A DNA stretch of 58,740 nt from Avimonoglobus sp965151315 (GCA_965151315.1 CBCTZG010000007.1:1-58740), one strand, 5' to 3'; numbered from the stretch's first letter, positions 1-9,158 are shown. A program made the numbers and translations. Notes: generated from the letters alone by a model not told the origin.

Positions 1-24
1 AGGGCTATGCCCGAAAATGAAATA

Positions 25-57
25 CCCCCCGTTATACGGGGGGATATTTATTTTTTT
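25..57 (+). terminator. Terminator-like hairpin at window start
   Basis: A C6/G6 stem with a short ttata loop is followed by a T-rich run. It probably ends transcription of a gene lying before the window. Confidence 0.6.
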
Positions 58-113
58 GCATAAGGGGGTCCGAAACAAACCTCTTTTCTCCGTATATCGA
101 AGGAGGTTTTATT

Positions 114-506
114 ATGACACCCGAACAAAAAACAATAATACAAAATATGAGACGTAGGCTTTGCAGTTACGCCGAAATAGCAGGAGTGTTGGGGTTTTCT
201 TCGGTAAACACAATAAAGTCATACTGTTACAGAAATAATTTAAATACCGAAAAACTGTTGAAAGATGTGGGAATTTGCAAAAACTGCGGTAAGCCTTTTG
301 TAAAAGCAAATAAGACAAAACCGCGTATTTTTTGCTCCGATGCTTGTAAGCTTGTCTGGTGGAAAAGTCATGCCAATGAGCATAAAAGAACTTGTAAAAC
401 AGAAGTTGTGTGCAAAAACTGCAGTAAAAGGTTTCTCGCCTATCCGAGTGCTGAAAGGAAATATTGCTCCGAGCAGTGCTACAGAAGGAGAAACCGTCAT
501 GAATAA
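114..506 (+). CDS. Small HTH plus double zinc-finger protein
   Basis: The 130-residue protein starts with a helix-turn-helix-like stretch (SYAEIAGVLGF, about residues 18-28). Two zinc-binding modules of the form CxxC...CxxxC follow: CKNCGKPF with FCSDAC, and CKNCSKRF with YCSEQC. AGGAGG at 102-107 fixes the ATG. It sits directly before a small SHOCT-like gene and two serine recombinases, all on the same strand and almost touching, so I infer a DNA-binding accessory or regulator of the recombination module. The family's biochemical role is not known to me. The AT-rich composition matches the recombinases rather than the core genes. Confidence 0.75.
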   Translation: MTPEQKTIIQNMRRRLCSYAEIAGVLGFSSVNTIKSYCYRNNLNTEKLLKDVGICKNCGKPFVKANKTKPRIFCSDACKLVWWKSHANEHKRTCKTEVVCKNCSKRFLAYPSAERKYCSEQCYRRRNRHE

Positions 507-765
507 CAAGGAATTTTATACTGCGTTAATGAAGTATAAGGCATCAATAAAACAGGCGTCAATGCTGTTAGAAATGGGGTTCATATCCGCAGACGATTAC
601 TCTAAAATTAATACAATATTAACCGAAAAATACGGTTTAAGTTCGTGCAGTATATTTGTAGGAAATACGTTGATAAATGCCGAAATAGGCGGTAATATAA
701 CATCCGAGGAGGTGCATATTAGCAATGAAAATAACAGAAATAAAAGCTGTTCCGACCCTTGGTAG
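499..765 (+). CDS. Small SHOCT-like protein of the recombinase module
   Basis: This 88-residue protein starts at the ATG at 499, behind GAAGGAG, inside the last codons of the zinc-finger gene. It reads on to 765, 41 bp into the first recombinase gene, so the three genes look translationally coupled. The segment LLEMGFISADDYSKINTIL resembles a SHOCT-type short helical pair (a hydrophobic leucine patch, glycine, isoleucine, then E/D-Y). Small proteins of this type often sit beside recombinases in Clostridia. Function unknown. The longer frame from 340 lacks a ribosome binding site and overlaps the zinc-finger gene, so I rejected that start. Confidence 0.6.
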   Translation: MNNKEFYTALMKYKASIKQASMLLEMGFISADDYSKINTILTEKYGLSSCSIFVGNTLINAEIGGNITSEEVHISNENNRNKSCSDPW

Positions 766-2023
766 GAAGAAAAATGTTGCCGCCTATGCCCGTGTATCAA
801 GCGGTAAAGATGCGATGCTTCATTCGCTTTCGTCACAGGTGAGCTATTACAGCGAATACATACAATCTCACGGCGATTGGGAATATGCGGGTGTATATGC
901 CGATGAGGCTATCACCGGAACTAAGGATACTCGCATAGAGTTTCAAAGAATGCTTACAGACTGTAAAGACGGCAAAATCGACATGGTGATAACAAAGTCA
1001 ATTTCAAGGTTTGCAAGAAACACAGTTACCTTGCTTAAAACCGTTCGGGAACTGAAAAGCTTAGGCATAGCCGTATATTTTGAAGAACAAAACATCAACA
1101 CATTAAGCTCGGATGGCGAACTGATGCTTACGATTCTGGCATCGTACGCACAGGAAGAAAGCCTTTCGGTAAGTGAAAATGTCAAGTGGCGAATTCAAAA
1201 TGATTTTAAGCAGGGTATCCTTCCGTTGTCGGTTCAAAATATTTACGGATATAAAAGAACTTCGTACGGCGGACTTGAAATCGTACCGGATGAAGCCGAA
1301 ATCGTAAAACAAATTTACGCACTGTTTCTTGACGGATATGGTATTCATAAAATAGCAAGAGAACTGAATAAACAAGGTATTAAGGTAAATTTATCAGAAA
1401 AATGGACAGAAAAAAGGGTACGATATATACTCTCCAACGAGAGATACATTGGCGATTTATTGTTACAGAAAACATTCGGCACAGACCATTTGACGAAGAA
1501 AAGAAAGCAAAATCAAGGTGAGAAACCGCAATACTATGTTAAAAACGACCATGAGCCGATTATTTCAAGAGAAATGTATAAGGCTGTACAGCTTGAATTT
1601 GAACAACGAAGAGAAAAGCATTACAAATCGTTTGGAAAACAAAAGTATGCTTTTACAGGAAAAATAGTATGCGGTAACTGCGGAAAAAATTTCAGAAGAA
1701 AGGTAACGGCAACAAGGGTTGTTTGGATATGCTCTACTTTTAATAAATACGGAAAAAAAGAATGTCCCGCCAAGCAAATTCCCGATGAAACACTGTGTGC
1801 AACAGTTGCCGATGTGCTCGGGACTCCCCATTTTGATGAGGATATTTTTGAGGAGAAAATAGAAAAAATAGTTATTCCGAAAAATAACAGCCTCATGTTT
1901 GTATTTAAAGACGGACAAACTGTCGAACGATCATGGAAAGACCGCTCACGCAAAGAAAGCTGGACACCCGAGATGAAAGAGCAAGCACGGCTTAAAGCAC
2001 TCGAAAGGAGGAATGCGGAATGA
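725..2023 (+). CDS. Large serine recombinase A (resolvase/integrase family)
   Basis: The 432-residue protein has the serine-recombinase layout. The N-terminal resolvase domain carries YARVSS (catalytic Ser about residue 25) and the SRFARNT arginine motif. A central recombinase domain contains YGYKRT...NERYIGDLLLQ. A zinc ribbon follows (CGNCGKNF...WIC...ECPAK, about residues 320-352). Such enzymes cut and religate attachment sites through a phosphoserine link and move integrative elements. GAGGAGG lies 12 bp before the ATG. It has no long C-terminal coiled coil, unlike its partner. The stop overlaps the next gene by 4 bp (ATGA), which implies co-expression of the pair. Confidence 0.93.
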   Translation: MKITEIKAVPTLGRKKNVAAYARVSSGKDAMLHSLSSQVSYYSEYIQSHGDWEYAGVYADEAITGTKDTRIEFQRMLTDCKDGKIDMVITKSISRFARNTVTLLKTVRELKSLGIAVYFEEQNINTLSSDGELMLTILASYAQEESLSVSENVKWRIQNDFKQGILPLSVQNIYGYKRTSYGGLEIVPDEAEIVKQIYALFLDGYGIHKIARELNKQGIKVNLSEKWTEKRVRYILSNERYIGDLLLQKTFGTDHLTKKRKQNQGEKPQYYVKNDHEPIISREMYKAVQLEFEQRREKHYKSFGKQKYAFTGKIVCGNCGKNFRRKVTATRVVWICSTFNKYGKKECPAKQIPDETLCATVADVLGTPHFDEDIFEEKIEKIVIPKNNSLMFVFKDGQTVERSWKDRSRKESWTPEMKEQARLKALERRNAE

Positions 2024-3618
2024 AAAAATCAATAACGGTAATTCCCGCAACAAAAAATAAATTCACATCCATTCCGACCGCCTCGGTTACCAAAAGAAAA
2101 GTTGCGGCATATGCGAGAGTTTCCACCGACAGTGATGAGCAGTTCACAAGTTACGAGGCGCAAATAGATTATTACACAAAGTTTATAGAACGCCGTGAAG
2201 ATTGGCAGTTTGTTAAAGTTTATACGGACGAGGGAATATCCGGTACCAATACAAAAAACAGAACAGGCTTTAACGAAATGATACAGGATGCACTGGACGG
2301 TAAAATAGACCTTATCGTTACCAAGTCCGTCAGCAGATTTGCGCGAAACACAGTAGACAGCCTTGTAACGGTACGCAAGCTGAAAGAAAACGGCACCGAA
2401 GTGTTTTTTGAAAAGGAAAATATTTATACCTTTGATTCAAAAGGAGAACTCCTTATAACCATTATGTCAAGCCTTGCACAGGAAGAAAGCAGGTCACTTT
2501 CCGAAAACGTAACATGGGGGCAAAGAAAAAGATTCTCTGACGGCAAGGTGCAAATGAACTATACAAGGTTTCTCGGATATGAAAAAGGTGCAGACGGAAA
2601 GCCTGTAATAAATGAAAAAGAGGCACAGACCGTAAGGCTTATTTACAGACTGTTTATGGAAGGAAAAACTCCATGCGGGATTTGCAGAGAACTTGAGATG
2701 CTTGGTATATTAACCGTTTCAGGTAAGGAAAAATGGAGTGCGTCTACGGTTCGTAGCATCCTCACAAATGAGAGATACAAAGGAGATGCGCTGCTTCAGA
2801 AAAGATTTACCGTAGATTTTCTGACAAAGAAGATGAAGGTAAACGAAGGTGAGGTTCCGCAGTACTATGTGGAAGACAGCCATCCGCCGATTATTTCTAA
2901 AAATGAATTTGATATTGTTCAGGCTGAAATGGCAAGGCGAAAGAAACTCGGAAGAGCGTACAGCGGGAACGATATATTTTCCTCAAAAATTATATGTGCC
3001 GATTGCGGTGGATTTTACGGATCAAAATTGTGGCATTCCAAAGATAAATATAAACGCTTTATTTATCGGTGCAACAATAAGTTTAAGAACATAGAAAAAT
3101 GTAAAACACCGAATCTGACCGCCGAAGATATTAAAAATGCGTTTATAGATGCTTATAACATAGCTATGGCGGATAAATCAACCGTGCTTGAGGATTGTAA
3201 AATAATGATAGACACCGTTTGCGACTTTACTGAATTGAATGAAGAAATTGATGCATTAACCGCCGAACTTAAAGTCGTATCCGAACTTGTAAGCCTTTGC
3301 GTAAACAAAAATGCACGTCAAAAACAGGCACAAGACGAATATGCAAAAAAGTATAACAGTCTTGTCAGACGATACGAAAAAGCGGAAAAACGATTAAGCG
3401 AGGCAACTGCCGAAAAAGAAGATAAGTTAAATAAAGAACGGGAACTCAGACTGTTTTTTGAAACCTTGAAGAGCAAATCACAACTCATTGAAGAGTGGGA
3501 CGAAGATTTGTGGATAACACTGGTTGAAAAAATGGAAGTGACACATGATAAAATGTGTACGGTTTTCTTTAAAAACGGCGTAAGTGTTAAGATAAATGCT
3601 ATTAAAAAATCAAATTAA
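2020..3618 (+). CDS. Large serine recombinase B with C-terminal coiled coil
   Basis: The 532-residue protein is a second full large serine recombinase. The resolvase domain has YARVST (Ser about residue 35) and SRFARNT. The central recombinase domain has NERYKGDALLQ, and the zinc ribbon has CADCGGFY...YRCNN...KCKTPN. A Glu/Lys-rich coiled coil covers about residues 400-490 and is typical of integrases that discriminate attachment sites. The gene overlaps recombinase A by 4 bp. Both catalytic serines are present, so neither copy looks dead. Two enzymes of unequal length in one operon may form a heteromer or serve separate sites. An element end should lie close by, probably just downstream or left of the window. 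Confidence 0.93.
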   Translation: MKKSITVIPATKNKFTSIPTASVTKRKVAAYARVSTDSDEQFTSYEAQIDYYTKFIERREDWQFVKVYTDEGISGTNTKNRTGFNEMIQDALDGKIDLIVTKSVSRFARNTVDSLVTVRKLKENGTEVFFEKENIYTFDSKGELLITIMSSLAQEESRSLSENVTWGQRKRFSDGKVQMNYTRFLGYEKGADGKPVINEKEAQTVRLIYRLFMEGKTPCGICRELEMLGILTVSGKEKWSASTVRSILTNERYKGDALLQKRFTVDFLTKKMKVNEGEVPQYYVEDSHPPIISKNEFDIVQAEMARRKKLGRAYSGNDIFSSKIICADCGGFYGSKLWHSKDKYKRFIYRCNNKFKNIEKCKTPNLTAEDIKNAFIDAYNIAMADKSTVLEDCKIMIDTVCDFTELNEEIDALTAELKVVSELVSLCVNKNARQKQAQDEYAKKYNSLVRRYEKAEKRLSEATAEKEDKLNKERELRLFFETLKSKSQLIEEWDEDLWITLVEKMEVTHDKMCTVFFKNGVSVKINAIKKSN

Positions 3619-3638
3619 AACATATTGTATATAATCTA

Positions 3639-3667
3639 TTGCAAGCTTGGAAAAATTATGATATAAT
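3639..3667 (+). promoter_or_regulatory. Sigma-A promoter for the LRR protein gene
   Basis: TTGCAA at 3639-3644, a 17-bp spacer and TATAAT at 3662-3667. It starts right after the recombinase B stop and gives a leader of about 165 nt before the LRR start codon. Confidence 0.7.
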
Positions 3668-3716
3668 GTAAGCAATATATTATATTTTCAGCTTCAGATT
3701 TACGGTTGGAAAAGAT

Positions 3717-3816
3717 GGCTTTGATTAAGATATTCTGATGTTGAATTTCTATGTGCATTTATACAGTCAAAGCCGTGTGTTCTCGAGTGTGCGGTTTATC
3801 AAAACCACACACTTTT
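3717..3816 (+). promoter_or_regulatory. Structured leader with terminator-like hairpin
   Basis: The leader holds a long-range stem (GGCTTTGA 3717-3724 with TCAAAGCC 3767-3774). Next comes a terminator-shaped hairpin (GTGTGCGGTTT against AAACCACACAC with one mismatch, then six T, about 3787-3818). A second GTGTGT at 3775-3780 could compete for the CACACAC arm. This layout suggests attenuation or a riboswitch-like switch, but I could not match it to a known riboswitch class. Confidence 0.4.
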
Positions 3817-3840
3817 TTGATTTTTGGAGGGGTTTTTATT

Positions 3841-6800
3841 ATGAAAAAAAGATTTTTAAGCTTACTGCTTGTAATCAGTGTCTTAGCTACTTTAATGACC
3901 GCCCTGCCGATTACGGCAATTGCGGCAACAAGTGGCACCTGCGGTGATAATCTTACCTGGACTCTTGATGATAACGGTACGCTTACAATAAGAGGTATGG
4001 GTGAAATGAATGATTACGACTATAAATGCGCGCCATGGTATTTGAAAAGGGAGTTTATCAGAACAGTTGATATAAAAAACGGTGTAACAACAATAGGAGA
4101 TTATGCGTTTTATAATTGTTCAAGTTTAATAAGCGTAACGATACCAAACAGCGTAATAAGAATAGGAGATAGGGCATTTTATAATTGTGCAAGTTTACAA
4201 AGCATAGCAATACCAAACAGTGTAACAAGCATTGAAAATGGGGCATTTAAGTTTTGCGACAGCTTACAACGTATAACAATACCAAACAGTGTGATAAAAA
4301 TTGGAAATGAGGTATTTTCTTATTGTAAAAGTTTGCAAAGCGTAATAATAGGAAACAGTGTAACAATAATAGGAGATTCTGCGTTTTCTGTTTGTGATCG
4401 CTTAACCAGCATAACGATACCAGACAGCGTAATAACAATAGGAAATTATGCGTTTGAAAAATGTGGCAGCTTAACAAGCATAACAATACCAGACAGCGTA
4501 ATAACAATAGGAAATTATGCGTTTGAAAAATGCGGCAGCTTAACAAGCATAACAATACCAAACAGCGTAACAACAATAGGAGCTAGTGCATTTTCAGATT
4601 GTAGCAGTTTAGAAAAAATAACGATACCAAATAGTGTAACAAGTCTTGGTGGGCTTGCATTTTATAATTGTCGCAGTTTGCAAACTATAAATGTAGATGA
4701 GAAGAATTTATATTATTGTGATATTGATGGAAATTTATTTAATAAAAATAAAACAAAATTAATACAATACGCTATAGGTAAAATATCTACTTCATATGAA
4801 ATACCGGACAGTGTGACAGAAGTAGGTAGGGCTTTTTCTTCTTGCAGTAGTTTACAGACTGTAAAAATAGGTAGAAATACAACATATATTGGTTATGGTG
4901 CATTTGAGTATTGTAAAAATCTAACAAACGTAGCGATGTCCGGTAGTATATCATTAATATGGAATAATGCATTTTCTGAGTGTGACAACTTAACAGATGT
5001 GTATTACAGTGAAAGCGAAACAGAGTGGTTAAATATAGATATTAGGTATGGTAATTATGATTTAACAAGCGCAAATATACATTTTAACAGTATACCGCCC
5101 GATACTAACGCAATAAATTGCTTTGCGCAAATCACATATAGCGGAACCACATATGATTTATTGGCACAGCCCATCAATATAGACAAGGAAAGCAAAGCTG
5201 AAGTGTCTGTTAAAGTAGACTACAAAGACGGAACCGGGAAAGAAAAAATATATCTGACGCAAAATGCAGAAAATGCAGTGATACTTGAAAATAACGTATC
5301 AAAAAGCTTTATACCGACAGATGTGTTTGATGCAGATAAAGATATATACATATTGATTGTAAATGAGGAAACGGGAGAGACATTTTCCGAAAGGACAAGG
5401 CTTAGAATTGTTGACGATACGGCGAGCGGTGAATTATCCCCGGACAGCGGCGTTTCGGGACTGAATTTTAAATTGGGCAATGAAACAGGTTTTACTATTC
5501 CTGACAAGGTACCTTGCTTCGGCGGTGCCCAAATTAAATGGGATTTTGATTTTATTCCTATTTCCGTTGAGTATGACAGGGAAGACAACAATAAAATCAA
5601 TGTGGTTTTCGGCACCTCCATTGCCAAGTCTGACGGTGAAGAAGATAAATATTTTGCGGACTTTGATTTTAAGGAATATAAAAAAGCTTTCAAGAAAGCG
5701 GCCTCGAAACAGGGCAGAACATTAAAACAGCTTCGCAATGATTTTAAAATGTCTAATGCGTATAAAATGAACCTGTTTGGCGGAAGGGTGCTCGGCGGCG
5801 GTACGGGTAAGCCGAATTTTGAAGGCGATGTTGCAGGATATGCCGAAATGAAGATTATTGACGGCAAGCCGACATTTATTGAGGGGCAATTATGCCTTGA
5901 GGCAGAAATTTCCTATACCTATCAAGGACAGCTGTTTATATGGGTTGTCCCCGTATATTATGAAATCGGCGCAGGAATCGGCGCGGGCTTTGAGGGAAAT
6001 ATGATAAATATCGATCCCCAATCCTTCACTCCGGAATTTGAAGCGTATCTGACGGCAAAAATAACGGCAGAATTAGGCGCAGGCGTTGGCGTTGCTAAGG
6101 TTGCGACGGTAGGAGTCGGCGGGGAGGGCTCGTTAAATCTCAAGACCGCCCTGCATGAAGATTATTTAAAGGCTTGGGGAGAAGGCACTGCAAATATTAA
6201 TGTAAAAATATTCTGTAAAGAAGTCGCAAAAAGCGATTTTTTGAGCGGAGACTTTCTTATTTATGAAACGGGAAATGCAAACGGCTTAATTCCCGACAGC
6301 GCGGTTACCCTTGCATCGGTTGAAGAACAAGATTTGTATTCTGAAATAGATATAAATGAAGTATATGAAAACGAAAGCCGCGCATATACGGCTTCACAAA
6401 CAGAGTGGTACGGGGATATGCCTGCAATCAGCCTTATGAGTGCAGAGTACACCAACAGGGATACACAGCTGCTTGCCGAAAATGTATATACCGAATCCGC
6501 GCCGATGATGTGCAATACAGACGGGAAAAAAGTAATGGTCATGTTATGGGATGATACCGACCGCGAAGCTGCGAACAGGAGTATGGTTGTATATTCGGTA
6601 TATGATGATGAAACCGGTTTGTGGTCTGCTCCCGCTCCCGTCTTTGATGATGATACGGCTGATTTCTATCCGAATTTTAAGGACGGATATTTGGTGTGGC
6701 AAAATTCAAAAAGCCCTCTTAACGACAGCATGACCCTTGCCGAAATCGCAAGTCTCGGGGAAATATGCGTTGCAAAATGGAACGGCAGCGGTTTTGATGA

Positions 6801-8469
6801 ACCTGTAACATTGACCGACAATGATACTGTCGATACTCAGCCGGTTGTAGCTTCTTCCGATTCGGAAACCGTCGTTGTATGGACTGCAAATACTCAAAAT
6901 GATATTTTGGGATTAACCGGCTCAAATTCTGTTATGAAGGCGACAATAAAGGACGGAATAGCCGGAGGACCTGAGGCAATCAAGGAAAATCTTAACGCTG
7001 TCGTGAATTTGGCGGCAGAAAATTACGACTCGGATTTATACATAGCATATTCATTCGACGAGGATAACGACTTCCGGACAATCGACGACAGGGATATATG
7101 GATTATAAAAAACGGCTCTGAATTTAACCTTACCGATAATGATATAACAGACAGCAATCCCATATTCAAAAACGGAGTGTTATACTACTATTCGGGCGGA
7201 AAAATAGAATATTGCAATATGAGTGATTTGTCCAAAAAGACAGTTTTTGACGAGCCTAAACCGGGATTAAATGATAGTTTTGCAGTCGATTCAAACGATA
7301 ACGGCGATATTGCCGTTTGGTGGACAAAGGCGGGAGAAAATTCTACCGAGGTTGTTTGCGTGCTGTATAAAAACGGCGGGTGGAGTGATGAGATTACGAT
7401 TTCAAACACAGGAAATCAAGCTAAATATCCGACCGGGGTATTTACCGAAAACGGGAATATGTATGTGGCATACAATAACAGTATTTGGGAAAACGGAGAA
7501 ATAACCCGAAGTGATTTGTATACGCTTGAAGTAACGCCTTCTTATGATTTGGAGCTGACAGAAGCTGTTATTGACGAAGACACAATGACAGTATATGCCA
7601 CCGTCAAAAATGCAGGCGAATTAAATGTGGATTCCTATACCGTTACAATAACCGATAACGGCGCCGTTAATTCTCAAAAAACAATAAACGAAGGATTAAA
7701 AGCCGGTGCGTCAGCTGAAGTGGTAATAGAATATAACCGACCTGAAAATTTAAGCAAGCATACGATAGAGGTCGGTGCAGATATTGCAGATGAGGAATTT
7801 AATACTGATAATAATATCAAAAATATTACCGTAGGAAATTCGGATGTTGAAATCGTAAAAATAGAGAATTACGAAAAACTTCCCGTATCTCAAGCAGTTG
7901 CTGTTGTTGCCAATTCCGGATTTAGCGATACGGGCAAGGTTACCGCTTATTTGAGGAAAGATAAGGCTGACGGAGATGTTTTGGAAACACAAACCATAGA
8001 AAATTTAACTCCGGGAGAAACGGCAGATATCACATTTGATTATAATATCGCGGAAAGCAGCAATATCCAATGGTATGTTACAGTTGAATGTGAGAATGAG
8101 GAAATTACTTCCGCCAACGATGATATGTATTTTATCAATAACTACTCGGAAACCGCTAAGGATTATATGCATGATATTGTTATGTATAATATAGAGGGAA
8201 ACACGCTTAAAGTAAATGCGTTTGTCGAAAATAATACCGATATCGATTTAACCGCGGAATCATTGCTGGCGGTTTATGGTGCTGACGGAAGATTAAAAGC
8301 ATTAAAAACCAGTGTAGTAACAACTCCAAAATATGACACAAGTTCTGTAAACTTTACTTTTGACACATATGGCTATGAAACAAGTGATTTTATAAAACTG
8401 TTTATGTGGGATAGTATTAACAATATGTCACCCCTTATGCCTCCCATAAGCAAGGTTTTAGAAAACTGA
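3841..8469 (+). CDS. Giant secreted BspA-type leucine-rich-repeat protein
   Basis: 1542 residues from the ATG at 3841, behind GGAGGGG; an in-frame start at 3751 has no site. Residues 1-29 form a signal peptide ending AIAA. About residues 75-415 are LRR_5/BspA repeats of 23 residues (pattern SLTSITIP.SV..IG..AF..C), including two tandem units almost identical at DNA level (4401-4469 and 4470-4538). A middle region has no clear family. A later region has short WW/WT beta-propeller-like strands. Two CARDB-like beta-sandwiches lie near residues 1235-1435. No LPXTG, SLH or dockerin anchor is visible, so it is secreted or held non-covalently. BspA repeats mediate binding to host proteins or other cells in several bacteria; adhesion is inferred. 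AT-rich, like the recombinases. Confidence 0.88.
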   Translation: MKKRFLSLLLVISVLATLMTALPITAIAATSGTCGDNLTWTLDDNGTLTIRGMGEMNDYDYKCAPWYLKREFIRTVDIKNGVTTIGDYAFYNCSSLISVTIPNSVIRIGDRAFYNCASLQSIAIPNSVTSIENGAFKFCDSLQRITIPNSVIKIGNEVFSYCKSLQSVIIGNSVTIIGDSAFSVCDRLTSITIPDSVITIGNYAFEKCGSLTSITIPDSVITIGNYAFEKCGSLTSITIPNSVTTIGASAFSDCSSLEKITIPNSVTSLGGLAFYNCRSLQTINVDEKNLYYCDIDGNLFNKNKTKLIQYAIGKISTSYEIPDSVTEVGRAFSSCSSLQTVKIGRNTTYIGYGAFEYCKNLTNVAMSGSISLIWNNAFSECDNLTDVYYSESETEWLNIDIRYGNYDLTSANIHFNSIPPDTNAINCFAQITYSGTTYDLLAQPINIDKESKAEVSVKVDYKDGTGKEKIYLTQNAENAVILENNVSKSFIPTDVFDADKDIYILIVNEETGETFSERTRLRIVDDTASGELSPDSGVSGLNFKLGNETGFTIPDKVPCFGGAQIKWDFDFIPISVEYDREDNNKINVVFGTSIAKSDGEEDKYFADFDFKEYKKAFKKAASKQGRTLKQLRNDFKMSNAYKMNLFGGRVLGGGTGKPNFEGDVAGYAEMKIIDGKPTFIEGQLCLEAEISYTYQGQLFIWVVPVYYEIGAGIGAGFEGNMINIDPQSFTPEFEAYLTAKITAELGAGVGVAKVATVGVGGEGSLNLKTALHEDYLKAWGEGTANINVKIFCKEVAKSDFLSGDFLIYETGNANGLIPDSAVTLASVEEQDLYSEIDINEVYENESRAYTASQTEWYGDMPAISLMSAEYTNRDTQLLAENVYTESAPMMCNTDGKKVMVMLWDDTDREAANRSMVVYSVYDDETGLWSAPAPVFDDDTADFYPNFKDGYLVWQNSKSPLNDSMTLAEIASLGEICVAKWNGSGFDEPVTLTDNDTVDTQPVVASSDSETVVVWTANTQNDILGLTGSNSVMKATIKDGIAGGPEAIKENLNAVVNLAAENYDSDLYIAYSFDEDNDFRTIDDRDIWIIKNGSEFNLTDNDITDSNPIFKNGVLYYYSGGKIEYCNMSDLSKKTVFDEPKPGLNDSFAVDSNDNGDIAVWWTKAGENSTEVVCVLYKNGGWSDEITISNTGNQAKYPTGVFTENGNMYVAYNNSIWENGEITRSDLYTLEVTPSYDLELTEAVIDEDTMTVYATVKNAGELNVDSYTVTITDNGAVNSQKTINEGLKAGASAEVVIEYNRPENLSKHTIEVGADIADEEFNTDNNIKNITVGNSDVEIVKIENYEKLPVSQAVAVVANSGFSDTGKVTAYLRKDKADGDVLETQTIENLTPGETADITFDYNIAESSNIQWYVTVECENEEITSANDDMYFINNYSETAKDYMHDIVMYNIEGNTLKVNAFVENNTDIDLTAESLLAVYGADGRLKALKTSVVTTPKYDTSSVNFTFDTYGYETSDFIKLFMWDSINNMSPLMPPISKVLEN
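4401..4538 (+). repeat. Tandem 69-bp near-identical LRR units
   Basis: Two adjacent 69-bp units differ at only a few positions and encode the same 23 residues, which indicates recent duplication. More diverged units flank them. Confidence 0.8.
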
Positions 8470-8536
8470 GAAAAATTCTGTAAGATGATTTGCAAAAGGT
8501 TCAATTCTCTTAATAAACAAAAATAGGACATAATAA

Positions 8537-8588
8537 AATGCACCGCTTTTGACCTAAAACACAGGCAAAAGCGGTGCATTATTTTTTG
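8537..8588 (+). terminator. Terminator after the LRR gene
   Basis: A 14-bp perfect stem (8537-8550 with 8567-8580) carries the AATGCACCGCTTTT arm and is followed by a T-rich run. Confidence 0.85.
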
Positions 8589-8713
8589 AGGAAAAGTTTC
8601 ATCGTGAACACTAAAAAGAGCGTGGTGGGTAAAAATGCTTTTATTTTTACTTAACTATTGTTACTCGGAAACTTTTCTGTTTTAAAAAATCCCTTTATTA
8701 CAGGGTTTTCGGG

Positions 8714-8756
8714 CAAAAAAACAGAACCGCAATTTTGTATCAAAATTACGGTTCTT
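8714..8756 (-). terminator. Terminator after the tRNA-Pro pair
   Basis: A 15-bp stem (8723-8737 with 8741-8755) has a G-U pair on the minus-strand RNA. A run of T follows on that strand (A run at 8715-8721). It ends the tRNA transcript. Confidence 0.8.
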
Positions 8757-8759
8757 ATT

Positions 8760-8835
8760 TGGTCGGAGTGACAGGACTTGAACCTGCGGCCCCTTGACCC
8801 CCAGTCAAGTGCGCTACCACCTGCGCTACACCCCG
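8760..8835 (-). tRNA. tRNA-Pro (anticodon GGG)
   Basis: The reverse strand folds into a full cloverleaf. Acceptor CGGGGTG pairs with CACTCCG (one G-T). The anticodon stem CTTGA/TCAAG has loop CTGGGGG, giving anticodon GGG. The T-arm has GGTTCAA, and CCA is encoded at the 3' end (TGG at 8760-8762). It reads CCC/CCT codons. It is cotranscribed with the tRNA-Pro just upstream. Confidence 0.95.
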
Positions 8836-8841
8836 TAAACA

Positions 8842-8918
8842 TGGTCGGGATGACAGGATTTGAACCTGCGGCCCCTACGTCCCGAACGTAGTGCTCTACC
8901 AAACTGAGCCACATCCCG
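8842..8918 (-). tRNA. tRNA-Pro (anticodon CGG)
   Basis: On the reverse strand acceptor CGGGATG pairs perfectly with CATCCCG. Anticodon stem CTACG/CGTAG has loop TTCGGGA (anticodon CGG). The T-loop has GGTTCAA, and CCA is encoded. Only 6 bp separate it from the GGG isoacceptor, so both come from one precursor. Confidence 0.95.
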
Positions 8919-8947
8919 AAGTGAAATCTACTCACACAACGAAATTC

Positions 8948-8977
8948 ATTATAGCATATACATACACATTTTGTCAA
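8948..8977 (-). promoter_or_regulatory. Promoter of the tRNA-Pro operon
   Basis: On the minus strand TTGACA (8972-8977), an 18-bp spacer and TATAAT (8948-8953): a full consensus match. Confidence 0.85.
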
Positions 8978-9008
8978 TATATTTTCAGGAAATATTTAAT
9001 ATTTTTTG

Positions 9009-9037
9009 TTGACGAACGGAAGAGAAGAATTTATAAT
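9009..9037 (+). promoter_or_regulatory. Promoter of the Xre genes
   Basis: TTGACG (9009-9014), a 17-bp spacer and TATAAT (9032-9037). The implied leader is about 115 nt and contains a small AACACC/GGTGTT stem. Confidence 0.75.
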
Positions 9038-9158
9038 ATAGAGTATAGAATTTCCAAAAAATGATGTACAAACCAAAAAACACCAGAATAGTGACGCCTT
9101 TATAACGGTGTTACTTTCAAGGGCATTTTTCGTTATTATAGTTAAAGAGGGATTGCAT

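Noticed and set aside
3717..3774. Invertible promoter flanked by inverted repeats
   Set aside because: The promoter lies outside the 8-bp inverted arms, so flipping them would not switch it.
4070..5100. Repeat array that might be a CRISPR
   Set aside because: The units are contiguous coding repeats of 69 bp without spacers and keep the LRR pattern.
5220..5867. 215-codon minus-strand frame inside the LRR gene
   Set aside because: Antisense shadow of the LRR protein; no ribosome site or known motif.
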